Assembly (NCBI GenBank): GCA_007258455.2
Contig: VDFB02358134.1
Coordinates: forward strand, 212,214,026 to 212,278,025
Length of the DNA stretch: 64,000 nucleotides
Direction of reading: 5' to 3'
Origin: Sequoia sempervirens
Taxonomy: Eukaryota > Streptophyta > Pinopsida > Cupressales > Cupressaceae
Part shown: positions 1 through 10,899 of the stretch, in pieces
Numbering within the stretch: position 1 is the stretch's first letter
Layout of the letters: every line of letters starts with the position of its first letter
Made by a program: the position numbers and the translations under genes
Notes under the pieces: generated by a model
Seen by the model: only the letters and a program-made list of their open reading frames with translations
What the model was told of the DNA's origin: nothing
Database searches by the model: none

Positions 1-1539
1 AACAAACTTTCATCCATCTTTCATTATTGTATCAGTGTTCTCTCTCCCATCATATAAGGCATGCATGTCATACTGCCAAGGTCTACCTAGGAGTAGGTGA
101 CAATAGTCCATAGGAAGAATATGACAAACCACACTATCTTTATAACCTCCAATCTGGAAATATACCACAACCTTTTCATTTACTAACAAATATTGTTCAT
201 TACTTAACCATGAAACTTTATAAGGCAATTCATGAGGTACTCTTTGTAGATTTATTTTGTTTACCATCTCACTAGACACCATGTTCTTTGTTGAGCTAGA
301 ATCAATCACAATTTTAAATACTTTGTTCTTACACTTACAAGTAGTTTTGAAGAGGCTCTTTCTTTACAAAAGTTCCACCTCCTTGGCTTCCTTCAAATTT
401 TTTTTTCTCATCATCAGCATTTCCCCTGTTTTAGGAGCAACTCTTAAACTTGCAAAAGTTGTGCTCTCACATTCCTCCTCTTGAATTATTTTTGCTCTCC
501 TATCCATCCTATTTTCACCACTTGAAGAACTACCAACCCTTTCAGGACATTTCCAAGATGGATGACCATATTCATTGCATGAATAACATCTCCCTACAAA
601 ATCAATAGAACTTCTACCAGCACTAAACCTGCCTCTACCTCTAAAACCTCCTCTAGTAACAACACCTTTCTCTTTACCTTTATTTTTTCCTTCTTGTTCT
701 TCCAATGGTTGCTTTGTTTTAGGGATTGTTCCTCTCCCTCTTGCACTAGTAGCATCTCTTCCTCTAAATTATTTTTCTTTCCTTCTCTTAAGCTTTTCCT
801 CCACCCTGATTGCTAATTGAAAGCACTCTTCAACAAATTTGGGGTTAGCAACAACGAGTTCATCTTGTATATTAAATTTCAAACCACCTAGATATCTAGC
901 CACCTTTTCAGCCTCATCTTCATCCCTCCTTGATCTTATGCTTAGTTTGTAAAATTCATCAGTGTAGGCCTTAACATATAGTTCCTTTTGTTTTAATCCT
1001 TGCAACTTTTTATACAACTAAAATTCATAATCTTTTGGAATAAATTTACCTTTCAACTTCTATACCATCTTGTCCCATGAATTAATCCATGATTTACCTT
1101 GTTTTCTCCTCTCTACTTGCTCATAGTCCCACCATAGAAGAGCATGACCTTTGAATTTTGTTTTTTCCATCTTCACCATTTTCTCATCTGAAATATCTTC
1201 GCTTTCAAAGTAATTCATAGCAACAATCCAATCAAGCAATTCTTCTTCATTTAAATTACCACCATACATAGGAAGTTCAACTTTTACCTTATGAGTATCA
1301 CCTTTCACTGCTTTGACCATCTTCACCATCCTTTGACCTTCAGGGTCTAGTTCCTCATCAACATCCTCATATTCTTCATCATCTACCTCTATTTCACTTT
1401 CTTCATTCTCATCTCTCCTTTTCTTTGTCTCCAAGGTAGAAATCCTTGCCAACATAGCATTGTGTGACTCTAGAATCTTAGCATGATTCTCTTTCAGATC
1501 TTGCAACTCCCTAGCAACACCGACACCTTTCAAAGACAT
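1..1539 (-). pseudogene. Gypsy-1 gag-protease relic (Ty3/Gypsy), truncated by window edge
   Basis: This is the 5' part of a Ty3/Gypsy polyprotein: the Gag that packages element RNA, then the start of the aspartic protease. Reading leftward it shows a coiled, acidic N-terminus, the retrotransposon Gag domain (motifs WWDYEQVERRKQGKSW and VARYLGGLKFNIQDEL), a CCHC zinc knuckle at 547-588 (C-YS-C-NEYG-H-PSWK-C), then a protease stretch with IDSSST and CHLLLGRPWQYD near 60-300. One reading frame holds for the whole 1.5 kb, broken only by stops at 1060-1062, 1018-1020, 769-771, 364-366 and 10-12. I see no frameshift. The start was set at the first Met after the PBS. RT and integrase would lie left of the window. 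It is non-functional as it stands. Confidence 0.9.
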
Positions 1540-1607
1540 CTTCTCAAACTTGTCTTCTCACCTTTCTTCAAACTTGCAAAATGCAATCAAAGAGACCTTG
1601 TCCCTGA

Positions 1608-1619
1608 GCTCTGATACCA
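1608..1619 (-). other. Gypsy-1 primer binding site
   Basis: The plus strand reads GCTCTGATACCA, the complement of TGGTATCAGAGC, which is the usual plant initiator tRNA-Met primer binding site. It lies three bases from the LTR edge at 1623, which fixes the element on the minus strand and makes the LTR to its right the 5' LTR. Confidence 0.9.
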
Positions 1620-1622
1620 CTT

Positions 1623-2974
1623 TGATGCAATAAAAGTGGAGAAACTCACTATTCAAAACCAAATAACTTGAATCAATTAATGAAATCTTCCTTTGAACAC
1701 TAAACTCTTAACTTTTCCCAAAACACTCCACAAGAGGCTACTAGCCCTCAAAACACAACCTTGAATGAAATCTCTTGAAGAAGGTCATACAATGGCCAAC
1801 TAAACATACATTAAGCATTGACACAGACTCGAACACATTATCCCAATGGATCACACAAAGTTTCTTTGACACATCATAGGGGTTCAATAGGTTGCTCTGC
1901 CCAAAAGGCTACTAAATTAGCCCTATTTTCTAAAGGGAGTACCTTCAAATCACTTTTTTTTCACAAAAAATATCTTGATAGAGTTAAATTGTCTATCAAA
2001 ACCGCATAATCCTTGATTCATTCTCAGGTTTTTGACCTCTAACCTACTAATCCACCAAAGCCTCCATTACCATGCATAAACCTAGGGTTTTCAGAGATTC
2101 ACCAAACCAAGCCTTCCAAAACTCAAAAACTATATCCAACACTTATTTAAGTCTTTACAGACATTTCCCACCTTCACAAACTCAATCCTATTCACAATTC
2201 ACAAAAACCTTTCATAAATCCATCATTTTCACAAGGAAACTTCATTTCCCATCCCTAGGGCATCACTCCCAAGCCACTAAAATGTTTCCTTTTGACTCCA
2301 AACACATATGAACACCTAAAATAGCACAATACATGCCATTCCTCTAAGTAACATGACACAAAAGTAGGAGGAATGACTTCTACATTAATTAAACTTCAAA
2401 ATCAAACCTTGCTAGTCTTACAGAGGAAATTACAAGAAAATGGGGAGATCTTCCTATAAAATTAAGTAAAGACTCTCAAAATGATCACAAATGAAAGTTA
2501 CAACATGCCACTACAATTTCCAACGAATTTTAGATCAAACCCTACATGTATGGGTTCGTACAGTCTCAAGGAAGAACAAAAAATAGTGAAAACTGCTTGA
2601 AAACGTTGGTATTCTATTAGAATTCTTTCACAAGATGATTGAACAACTGATGTTTGAGCCTTAACAGGTCTTTAAATACATTTTCCATTCAAAACTACCT
2701 ATCCCATGCCTATAAACACCTTTTAAACTTCCTTTTCCCTTCATCTTCCCACAAAATTGCATTTTGACAACTTTACATTTTGTTGTGCAACTTTTACATT
2801 TGAACTCCAATATTTTCCCATACACCTAAATACATAGTAAAATGGTCTTTGAGACCTTATTTGATACAAACAAAACTTTGAACACCCCCTCTACAAACCT
2901 AGACTCACTCAAATTCACATTGACACACTTACCCAATCAAAATTTTCATTAAGGTTGTAGGTGCTCCTGCACCA
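1623..2974 (-). repeat. Gypsy-1 5' LTR
   Basis: This 1352-bp block starts TGATGCA at the PBS side and ends TGCACCA, a near-perfect terminal inverted pair of the TG...CA type. At 2975 the sequence switches directly into Copia-1 protease, so this is the insertion edge. The partner LTR and the left target duplication are outside the window; the right flank begins TGATT. Its terminal GCTCCTGCACCA resembles the Gypsy-2 LTR end GCTCCTGCATCA. Short open stretches inside are not taken as genes. Confidence 0.85.
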
Positions 2975-4494
2975 TGATTAACAGTGGATGTTCTAATCAC
3001 ATGACTAGAGATAAAAGTAAGTTTACTAAACTTGAAACATATGATGGTGGTTTGGTCATGTTTGGTGATGATTCAGGAGCAAAGATTGTTGGGAAAGGTA
3101 CAATTAGTTTTGATGGAATACACAACACTGATGATGTATATTATGTAAAGGGTCTAAGGCATAACCTTTTGAGTGTTGGAAAAATGTGTAGAAAAGGTTT
3201 TAAACTTGTTTTTCAAGATAATACCTCTAATATTAGAAAAGGATCCAGAGCTATGGTTGTTGTAGGAAGGATAACTCATGGAAACATCTATCAGCTTAAG
3301 GGTGTTGATGGTCAGTTCCTTGTATCTCTAGTTAATGAAAGTTTGTTGTGGCACCATAGAATGGGACATGTAAAAGCTATGGTTGTTGTAGGAAGGATAA
3401 CTCATGGAAACATCTATCAGCTTAAGGGTGTTGATGGTCAGTTCCTTGTATCTCTAGTTAATGAAAGTTTGTTGTGGCACCATAGAATGGGACATGTAAA
3501 CTTTGATAATCTGGTCAGGATTAGTTCAAGAGATGTTGTCCAATGTCTACCTAGAATTATAAAGCCTGCTAATACAATTTGCAGAAGTTGTCAGTTACGG
3601 AAACAAACAAGATGCAGTTTCAAAGGAAAAGAGAAAACTAGTACCAGAATGTTGGAATTAATTCATACAGACCTTTGTGATCCTACTAAAATAGGAATCC
3701 TAAATGGTGATAGGTATTTCATGCTCCTTATTGATGATTATTCTTGAATGACATGGGTTTCTTTTCTTAAAGAAAAGACTCGGGCTCTGGATAGGTTTAA
3801 AGTGTTCAAAGCAAGAGTAGAAAATGAAGTGAACCTAAGAATCAAATGTTTGAGATTGGATAGAGGTGGATAATTCACTTCTAGTGAGTTTAATGCATTT
3901 TGTGAAGAGCATGGAATAAAGAGACACTTTTCTGCTCTGACAACCCTTCAACAGAATGGAGTGGTTGAGAGAAAGAACTGGATTGTATAGGAAGCTGCAA
4001 GAACCTTGATCAAAGAAGAAAATGTACATGATGTGTACTAGAGAGAGGAAATACACACTACTATTTATGTTCTTAACAAATTTCAGATCAGAGGAAACAA
4101 CACAAAAACTCCTTATGAGTTTTGGACTAGTAAGGTTCCTACTATGAAATACTTTAAGGTGTTTGGAAGCAGGTGTTACATTAAAAGAGATGATGAAAAT
4201 CTTGGGAAGTTTGATGCTAGATGTGATGAAGGGATTTTCCTTGGATATTCAACTACCAACAAAGCATATAGATACTTTAATATGAGGAAGATTGTTGAGA
4301 GTGCTAATGTAAAAGTTGATGAGGACATGCACAAACCTATTGAGATAAGTGAAGTTGAACTTGATGATCCTATCTATGGACAAGTACCTGAAGAGAATAA
4401 GGAGGTGGAAGAAGAAGAAAAACAGATTGAAGAGGAAGAAGAAACTCTGAAACCTGTTGTTAAGACTCATAAGTATGTCCAGAAGAATGGATAA
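2975..4494 (+). pseudogene. Copia-1 protease-integrase relic
   Basis: This is Ty1/Copia polyprotein coding from the protease active site onward. The first residues read INSGCSNHMT, so the catalytic Asp of the usual DSGC motif is Asn. It continues through the Gag-pre-integrase zinc region (WHHRMGH, then CRSCQ) and the integrase core. The three acidic residues can be placed in HTDLC (about 3664), LRLDRGG (about 3853) and NGVVERK (about 3955). An acidic hinge follows near 4390-4460. One frame holds, with stops at 3745, 3871, 3988 and 4039, until a frameshift near 4480-4510. The upstream gag and 5' LTR were displaced beyond the left edge by Gypsy-1. Confidence 0.93.
3249..3500 (+). repeat. perfect 126-bp tandem duplication inside Copia-1
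   Basis: Bases 3249-3374 and 3375-3500 are identical by eye. The unit is 126 bp, exactly 42 codons, so the frame is kept. It repeats the segment from AMVVVGRITHG through WHHRMGHV and so doubles the His-His half of the integrase HHCC zinc site. Identity is complete in an otherwise decayed element. Confidence 0.95.
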
Positions 4495-4509
4495 TTGGAG
4501 AAAAGAGTG

Positions 4510-5429
4510 AAGGTGTGAAGACAGGAAGTAAAGCAGCAGCTGAGGTAAATTTGTGCTTACTTTCTAAAATAGAACCAAAGTCTTCATTTGAAGCATGTGA
4601 AGATTAAAGTTGGGTTAGAGCTGTGAAAGAAGAGTTCTAGAAAATAGAGAAGAATCAGATATGGGAACTGGTTCCTAGACCTGTGAATAAGAATGTAATT
4701 TGTTCAAAGTGGGTGTTTAGGAATAAGTTGAATAGAAATGGTGAAGTTATAAGAAACAAAGCAAGACTTGTATGCAAGGGATACTCACAAGTTGAAGGCA
4801 TAGACTTTGAAGAGACATTTTCCCTGGTGTGAAGAATGGAAGATATTAGGATGTTTTTGGCATTTTCTGCCAACAAGGATTTTAAAGTATATTAGATGGA
4901 TGCCAAGTTTGCATTCCTGAATGGTGAATTGAAAGAAGAAGTATACATGGAAAAACATGGACGATTTTAGTTATCAGACAAACAAAATATGGTTCTTAAA
5001 TTAAAGAAGGAATTGTATGGACTGAAACAAGCTCCCAGAGAATGGTATGCAAGATTGGATAGATACCTAACACAACAAGGATTCAACAAAGGCTCTGCTG
5101 ACAACAATCTCTACTTCAAAGTGTAAGATTAAAAAATGTTGATAGTAGTAGTATATGTTGATGATATCATCTTTGGAGGAAATGAAAGTATGTGTAAGAA
5201 ATTTGCAAAGAAAATGCAAAAAGAATTTGAAATGTCCATGATTGGTGAGTTGCATTTCTTTCTTATTCTTCAAGTAAATCAAACTGATAAAGGGATATTC
5301 ACTTCACAATCTAAGTATGTGAAATATTTGTTAAAGAAGTTTGGAATGGATAAAGCCAAACGGGTTAGTACTCCTATGGTGACCGGATGTAAGCTGAGTA
5401 AAGATGATGAATCTACCAAAGTTGATTAG
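4510..5429 (+). pseudogene. Copia-1 reverse transcriptase relic
   Basis: This is the reverse transcriptase of the Copia (RVT_2) family, which copies element RNA into DNA. It follows the integrase in a different frame, so one indel lies near 4480-4510. Recognisable blocks are WELVPRP, SKWVFRNKLN, ARLVCKGYSQVEGIDFEETF, the stretch around MDAKFAFLNGELKEEVYME, LKKELYGLKQAP, and the catalytic YVDD at 5154-5165. Stops interrupt it near 4605, 4638, 4830, 4893, 4966, 5125 and 5131. The catalytic aspartates are still encoded, but no continuous protein can be made. Confidence 0.93.
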
Positions 5430-5444
5430 AGCAAATACAGATCT

Positions 5445-6098
5445 ATGATTGGTGGATTGTTGTATCTTACTACTACTAGACCGGATATCATTCATGTAGT
5501 ATGTTTAGTTGCTATATTTCAAGAAGATCCTAAAGAGGCACATGTTATAGTTGTAAAGAGGATATTAAGATATCTTAAAGGTACTATGAATAATGGATTA
5601 TGGTATCCTAAGGATGTTGATTTCACTTTGAGTGCTTATACTAATGTAGATTGGGTTGGTTGTGTGGATGACCTGAAGACTACCAGTGGAGGTGCTTTCT
5701 TTCTTGACAAAATATTGGTTTCATGGTTGAGTAAGAAACAAGGTTTAGTTTCTTTATCCACTGCAGAAGCAAAGTATATTGTTGCAGCATCCTACTACAC
5801 ATAGGTTTTGTGGATGAAGCAAACTCTGAAAGATATTGGAGTGGTATGTGACGAGCCTATTCCTATTTCATGTGATAATACAAGTGCTATAAAAATTTCA
5901 AAGAATCTGGTAATGCATTCAAGAAAAAAACATATATCTATTAGATATCATTTCCTGAGAGAGGTGTTGGAGAACAAAGTCAAGCTAGAGTATGTGTCAA
6001 CAAAGGAACAAATTACAAATATATTCACTAAGGCTCTACTGAAGGATAATTTTGAGTATCTTAGGGAGAGGTTGGGGTTCATTGGCCCTCCAAAATAG
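5445..6098 (+). pseudogene. Copia-1 RNase H region and polyprotein C-terminus
   Basis: This continues the RT frame. It opens with the conserved MIGGLLYLTTTRPDI block, then the RNase H core with SLSTAEAKYIVA and CDNTSAIKISKN, and ends ERLGFIGPPK before a TAG at 6096-6098. RNase H removes the RNA strand during reverse transcription. One internal stop at 5802-5804 replaces what is normally a Glu or Trp position between SYYT and VLWMKQ. The end matches the usual Copia C-terminus, so I take it as the natural stop. Confidence 0.92.
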
Positions 6099-6417
6099 GT
6101 GCACATGAAGGGTGCATCAGTCTAGTGGATTCACAAATTCTTCATTTATATGGACTGATGAATGGGTCTACTCCACAGGGCGAGTAGAAAGTTTTCATTG
6201 TTGCAGTATGAGTTGAATGGGTGCACTCCTAAGGGGGGGTGATCAGAGCTTTTGATCTTTTCCATTGATTTCAAAGGGGGAGAGAGAGTCATGTGAAAAA
6301 TAGTAGAAAAGAAAAAGAAGGTGTTCTCCCATAATATTGTGCAGGTTGTTTAAAGGAGAATGTGGTCTTTGATGGTTTTTCACATAATGTGTTACCATCA
6401 ATGACAAAGGGGAAGAT
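6099..6417 (+). other. Copia-1 3' untranslated region with polypurine tract
   Basis: Non-coding stretch between the polyprotein stop and the 3' LTR. It holds purine runs typical of long-LTR Copia elements (AAGGGGGGG near 6232, AAAGGGGGAGAGAGAG near 6277). The functional tract is most likely AAAGGGGAAGAT at 6406-6417, directly abutting TGTTGCAAG, where second-strand synthesis would start. Confidence 0.8.
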
Positions 6418-6757
6418 TGTTGCAAGTATGAGAAAGTTTGGTGGTGCTTTCATTAATGTTGTCATTGATGTCAACATAGTTCAGTATGTTGAAGATTGTG
6501 CATGTATAGTTGAGATACTGCTGAGATGTTGTGAGTACATGGAGCTATTCCTATGATGTTGCAGATGTGCTAAAATGATGGGTTAACAAGTGTTTTTGAG
6601 AAAATTAATAAAGAGTGAAGTTAGAGTTATGTATGTATTCAAAATGTGCTCCAATATGTGCTTTGCATTTCTTCCTTGGTGATTCTATGCTCATGCAGAT
6701 TTGAAGGTTTGTTGTTGGTGATCTATTGGTGATATCTCCTAATTTTTTGTTGTTGAT
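6418..6757 (+). repeat. Copia-1 3' LTR, segment 1 of 3
   Basis: This starts TGTTGCAAG right after the polypurine tract and is cut at 6757 by Gypsy-2. It is joined in logic to 12839-13127 and 19073-about 19869, giving an LTR of about 1.4 kb. The last five bases (TTGAT, 6753-6757) are the Gypsy-2 target site. Confidence 0.8.
6753..6757. repeat. Gypsy-2 target site duplication, left copy
   Basis: TTGAT here matches TTGAT at 12834-12838, just outside the TG...CA ends of Gypsy-2. A perfect 5-bp duplication is what an LTR-element integrase leaves. Confidence 0.92.
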
Positions 6758-7469
6758 TGATGAGAGCGCAGCCCAAGACTTAGAAAATAACCCACAAACA
6801 AGAGAATAATTTTATTATTCAGAAAATGGAGCTTCTTACATGCAGAGGATCTCAAATCCCCAAGTTCTACAACACATGCAAGTTACAGAAACCTACAGAA
6901 TCACCCTTTCGCAATATGCGAGCTTGTCCCCCCAAGAAAGTTACCCAAAAATTAGAAACCCGCACATAAATAGATCTCCTCTTTAGTTTGGAGCCAAAAC
7001 AACATTCAAATTGGAGTTCAGGCAGTTTGGCACCGAAAATTTACAACATGAAGATCAAATTTCAAAAGAGCATTTGCAATTGTATCTTCTAGAAAGTGCG
7101 CCAACTTCCCGGGGCCATGACTTTTGATCCGGGACTCCGATTTGCTAACTGTTTGAACTGTTGGAAAGGTAATGAAGTCAAAAACGTACTCAAAATCTAC
7201 GATGCCAATTTTGGAAAGTTTTGGGACTGATCTGGGAACTCTAAGTGCCTCAAATCTAACTCGGAAGATTTTCATGTGCAAATCTGGGAAACTAAAACTG
7301 TAATATCTTTCCACCTAGGAATAGAAAATAAAAACCGTAAATTGGGAATTTCATTATGAAAAAAAGGGTATCCAAAAATGTAAAAACATCTAAAAACCAA
7401 GAAACTTGAAATTTGACTATTTTTGGGTGATGCAAGATTGCCCTTACACCACTAGATGCTCCTGCATCA
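6758..7469 (-). repeat. Gypsy-2 3' LTR
   Basis: This runs from TGATGAGAGC to GCTCCTGCATCA. It pairs with 12123-12833. Both copies contain a 98-codon open stretch on the minus strand (7018-7314 and 12383-12679), but 23 of 98 residues differ between copies, so it shows no sign of protein selection. Confidence 0.93.
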
Positions 7470-7500
7470 GACACCCAGGGTAATTTGAGAAGTGACCCCA

Positions 7501-7914
7501 TCATGTCTCAGATGGTGGAGGAAAACCCAAACAGTTGACCTCTACCTTAGGCAACTAGGATGAATCTTCAACAAGCCTTCCTTTCCATTTCACCAGATAT
7601 TCATCATATTGCCTGTTCCTGGTACTCCTTCCCACACGACTATCCAGGATTTCTTCAATCTCCTCCTTTTCTAAAGTAGGTGCTGGAATCCCACACTGTT
7701 CCATCGTTGGTACTTCCTCTGCGCCACCTTCATGATACTCTATCAAATCTGAAATGTTGAACACAGGGGAAATGTTGAATCCATCCGACAACTCTACCTC
7801 ATATGCATTCACTGAATCATGCCTCTTCAAAATTTTATAGGGACCAAACTTCTTCATCTTCAATTTGTTATATATTCCCACTGGAAACCTTTCTTTCCTC
7901 AAGTGGACCATCAC
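7501..7914 (-). pseudogene. Gypsy-2 integrase C-terminus and chromodomain
   Basis: This is the C-terminal end of the polyprotein. It holds the GPY/F-type block (LRKERFPVGIYNKLKMKKFG, FNISPVFNISDL), then a chromodomain with EEILDSRVGRSTRNRQYDEY and LVKWKG. Chromodomains of this class are thought to steer integration to marked chromatin. A TAG at about 7555-7557 falls where the conserved Trp after VEDSS is expected. The same frame then runs to TGA at 7501-7503, which I take as the true stop. Confidence 0.88.
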
Positions 7915-8985
7915 TTCATCACCAATCTGAAACTCCTTATACCTCCTCTTCTGATTTGTCTTAGCCTTATACTACATATTCATCTTGTTAATACGTTCTC
8001 TTACCTTCTCATGTATATCCTTGATGTTTTCTACAAAATCTTTAGCTTTAGCACTTATTTTCTTCTCGTGGTCCATCTTCCTCAATTCTGGGGCTGTTCT
8101 GGGGCTACCTCCATACATAATCTAGAACGGTGATCTACCAATGCTTCTGTTGACAGAATTGTTGTAAGAAAATTCTGCTTGGGCTAAGATCAAGTCCCAT
8201 CCCTTGGGTTTATCTCCTACCAAACATCTCAGTAGGTTACCTCCACTCTTGTTAACAACCTCCTGCCTTACCCATCTATTTGTGGATGGTGTGCGAATCG
8301 AACTTCAACTCCTGCCTTTCGCCTTTCTTTCCACAAGGTCCTCCAAAAGTACCCCCACAAATTTGTTGTCACTTCCATTCAAAGTCAATACTTTTTAAGT
8401 GCACTAATAGCCCACCACCTCTTTGAAGAACAACAAGTTAGCAATGTGGGATCGTGATCAGCGGGTCTTCCGACATGGGAAATTCTAAAATGCCATCTCT
8501 TTCAAAACCTTATCAACCACTACGCACTTCAAATCATTCTCGCTTGTGTCCTTGGAAAACTAAGAATGAAAGTCCATACTTATATCCTCCTCCCAATGCC
8601 TCTCGTGGGTGGCCAAAGTGGTGATGATATGCCTGCATTCACTCACCTTATCCATCCGGACATACCCTACAAAATTTTGTACAAAACCTCACATCCCGTG
8701 GATAACCGAGGCCAATAATAATGCTCATTGATAATGGTAATGGTTCATCCTCACCAAAATGTCCTCGCCATTCCTCCACTATGCCTCTTTTATTAGGTTC
8801 TCCTCATGAACTCCTCGTGATACATTAAATGGACTTCCCTTAAATAACATGACATCCTGGATTATAAAATCTGGCCACCTTGTCTTGTCCACTGTAATAG
8901 GTTTTCTTGCAAGCTTTCCAAGCCTCTGTAAAATCGAGATCTTTTGCATACAGTGTCTTGAGCTCATTGAACCCAACCACTTCAA
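7915..8985 (-). pseudogene. Gypsy-2 integrase core, heavily decayed
   Basis: This lies between the RNase H and chromodomain parts. The best-preserved section (8779-8985) reads MLFKGSPFNVSRGVHEENLI, which resembles the segment just before the HHCC zinc site of Ty3/Gypsy integrases. The rest keeps short patches only, through frameshifts and stops, and I could not place the three catalytic acidic residues with confidence. The assignment leans on position as much as on motif. Confidence 0.7.
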
Positions 8986-8989
8986 TCTA

Positions 8990-9904
8990 CATCTTTGTCA
9001 TCAATGTATGCCTCCTACTTAAGGTATCTGCAACCCTATTTGACTTCCCACTCCTATGTTTCAAAACAAAGGTATAACTCTGCTAAAACTCTACCCATTT
9101 TATATTCCTCTCATTTAATTTTCCCTGACTATTTAGGTACTGCAAGGCCCGATAATCGTGATATAGAACAAATTATTTTGGCAACAAATAATGTCTCCAT
9201 TTATTTAACGCTTGAACTATTGCATAAAAATTCCCCGATCATCATATACAAAATACTTTCTCTTGGCATCATTTAAATTTTCAACAAACAGGCAATGGGC
9301 TTACCTTCTCTTGGCTCAACATTGCTCCAATGGCACAACCCACCGCATCACAATCCACCTGTCAATTCTTGCTGAAATATGGGAAGGCTAGAATAGGCTG
9401 TTCACACTTTTGCCTACCAGCTCAAAACTTTTTTCCGGCCCAATCACCTAATTTGAATTCTTTTCTATCCTCTCTCATTGTTTCAGTCAGGGGTCCACAA
9501 ATACTACTTAAGTTTCTAATGAACTTTCTATAAAAACTAGCCAAACCATGGAAAGATCTCACCTCGGTAGCAGTTCTTGGGGTAGGCCATTCCAGAATAT
9601 CCTTCACCTTCTCTGGGTCCATCTTGAGACCTTCTGCTGAGACAACAAACCCCAAGTACACTAACTTCCTCTTCACAAAACTGCACTTCTTCAGATTAAT
9701 CAACAGTTTCTCTTCTCTTAACTTCTCAAAGGCTCTCTGAATATGCATCAGATGCTCATCCAATGTCTTACTGAAAATCAAAATATCATCTAAATACACA
9801 ATAACAAAACTTACCAAAAATTCTTTTAGTACCTCGTTCATGAGCCGCATGAATGTGTTTGGTGCATTGGTTAGCCCAAAAGGCATGACTAACCACTCGT
9901 ACAA
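8990..9904 (-). pseudogene. Gypsy-2 reverse transcriptase palm and RNase H
   Basis: The open part, 9422-9904, is a clear Ty3/Gypsy [22 protein letters not shown], the catalytic YLDD at 9785-9796, [20 protein letters not shown] and the thumb segment [19 protein letters not shown]. RNase H follows from about 9420 to 9000 but is broken into short frames. The upstream fingers region lies in another frame (next entry), so at least one indel separates them. Confidence 0.92.
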
Positions 9905-10416
9905 GCCCTATTTGGTCTTGAATGATGTCTTCCATTCATCTCCTTCTCAAATCTGGATCTGGTGATATCCACTCTTCAGATCAATCTTTTGTGGGAGTAC
10001 TGAGCTCCACTCAAAATGCCCATCAGTCATCCATCCTCATGGGAAATCAGACTTGGATTGTGCCATTATCTTGTTTATGGCTTGGTGCAATCAGACACAT
10101 CCTCCATTCTATCCTTCTTGTGCTAGTACCGCAGTACCTTACATGGACTCAAACTCTCCTGTATCAAACCTTTTCTCAACAACTCTTGAACTTGTCTATT
10201 CAACTCCTCATTTTCTGCTGGAGTCATTCTATGAGCTGGCTTATTTGACAAACTGGCTCCAGGAATCAAGTCAATCTGGTTGATCATCTTCCTTATCATG
10301 GTAAACCTCAAGTACATTATCGTGTCAAATATCCTAAAACCTATCCAACATCCCGTAAACTTCTTCCGAACCTTCTCACTATCCTCCTTACTCACTCTAG
10401 AACAATGCATAAACAC
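9905..10416 (-). pseudogene. Gypsy-2 protease-RT linker and RT fingers
   Basis: From 10416 leftward the reading shows QIDLIPGASLSNKPAHRM and ENEELNRQVQELLRKGLIQE followed by SLSPC, the standard entry to a plant Ty3/Gypsy RT. After about 10123 the frame is lost until the palm at 9904. It overlaps the end of the protease segment in a different frame, which marks a frameshift near 10400. Confidence 0.88.
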
Positions 10417-10870
10417 ACATGCTCATGCTTCATACCTTCTAAATTTTTTCTTCCATCTACATAACAAATTCTAGCACTATTGCATACCTTTTCTTCGGTC
10501 TCCTTTAGGGGCTTCAACTTGTGAAGAACCCCATCCTTTGTCAAGGAATAAGTGTTTGCATGGCCATCATGTATAGCTCGCCTATCGAACTGCCACGACC
10601 TCCCCAACAACATGTGACATGCATCCATGGGGATGATATCACAGAGTACCTCATCATGGTAGCTCCTAATCTTGAACTTTACTAGGCACTACTCATTGAC
10701 CAAAACTTTATGGTCTTTTCTGCAACCAGGCAATCTGATACGGATGCAAGTGACTTTCCTCTTTTAGCTTCAACTTTGTGACCATCTCTTCACACCGGAT
10801 ATCGCTGCTCCCACCACAATGACATCACAACATTTTCCTTCACACTTGCACCTTGGGGAAATAGATTCTT
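10392..10870 (-). pseudogene. Gypsy-2 aspartic protease relic
   Basis: The C-terminal part (MDACHMLLGRSWQFDRRA, 10392-10628) is a typical Gypsy protease end. Upstream, PYQIAWLQKDHKVLVNE and VTKLKLKEESH are visible. At the active site, near 10795-10815, a one-base deletion shifts the frame next to the GGSSDI segment, and the catalytic Asp of the D-S/G-G-S-T motif is no longer read. One stop (NE*CLVKF) lies near 10685. Confidence 0.82.
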
Positions 10871-10899
10871 CCTCTGCTTCTAGTTCCTTTTCCTCAGCC

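Noticed and set aside
2974..2976. ATG at 2974 as a start codon for the Copia-1 ORF
   Set aside because: Its A is the last base of the Gypsy-1 LTR; the codon is a chance product of the insertion junction inside the protease.
7018..7314. A 98-codon ORF present in both Gypsy-2 LTRs (also 12383-12679)
   Set aside because: 23 of 98 residues differ while overall LTR divergence is about 6%, so changes are mostly amino-acid altering. No selection on a protein; open by chance.
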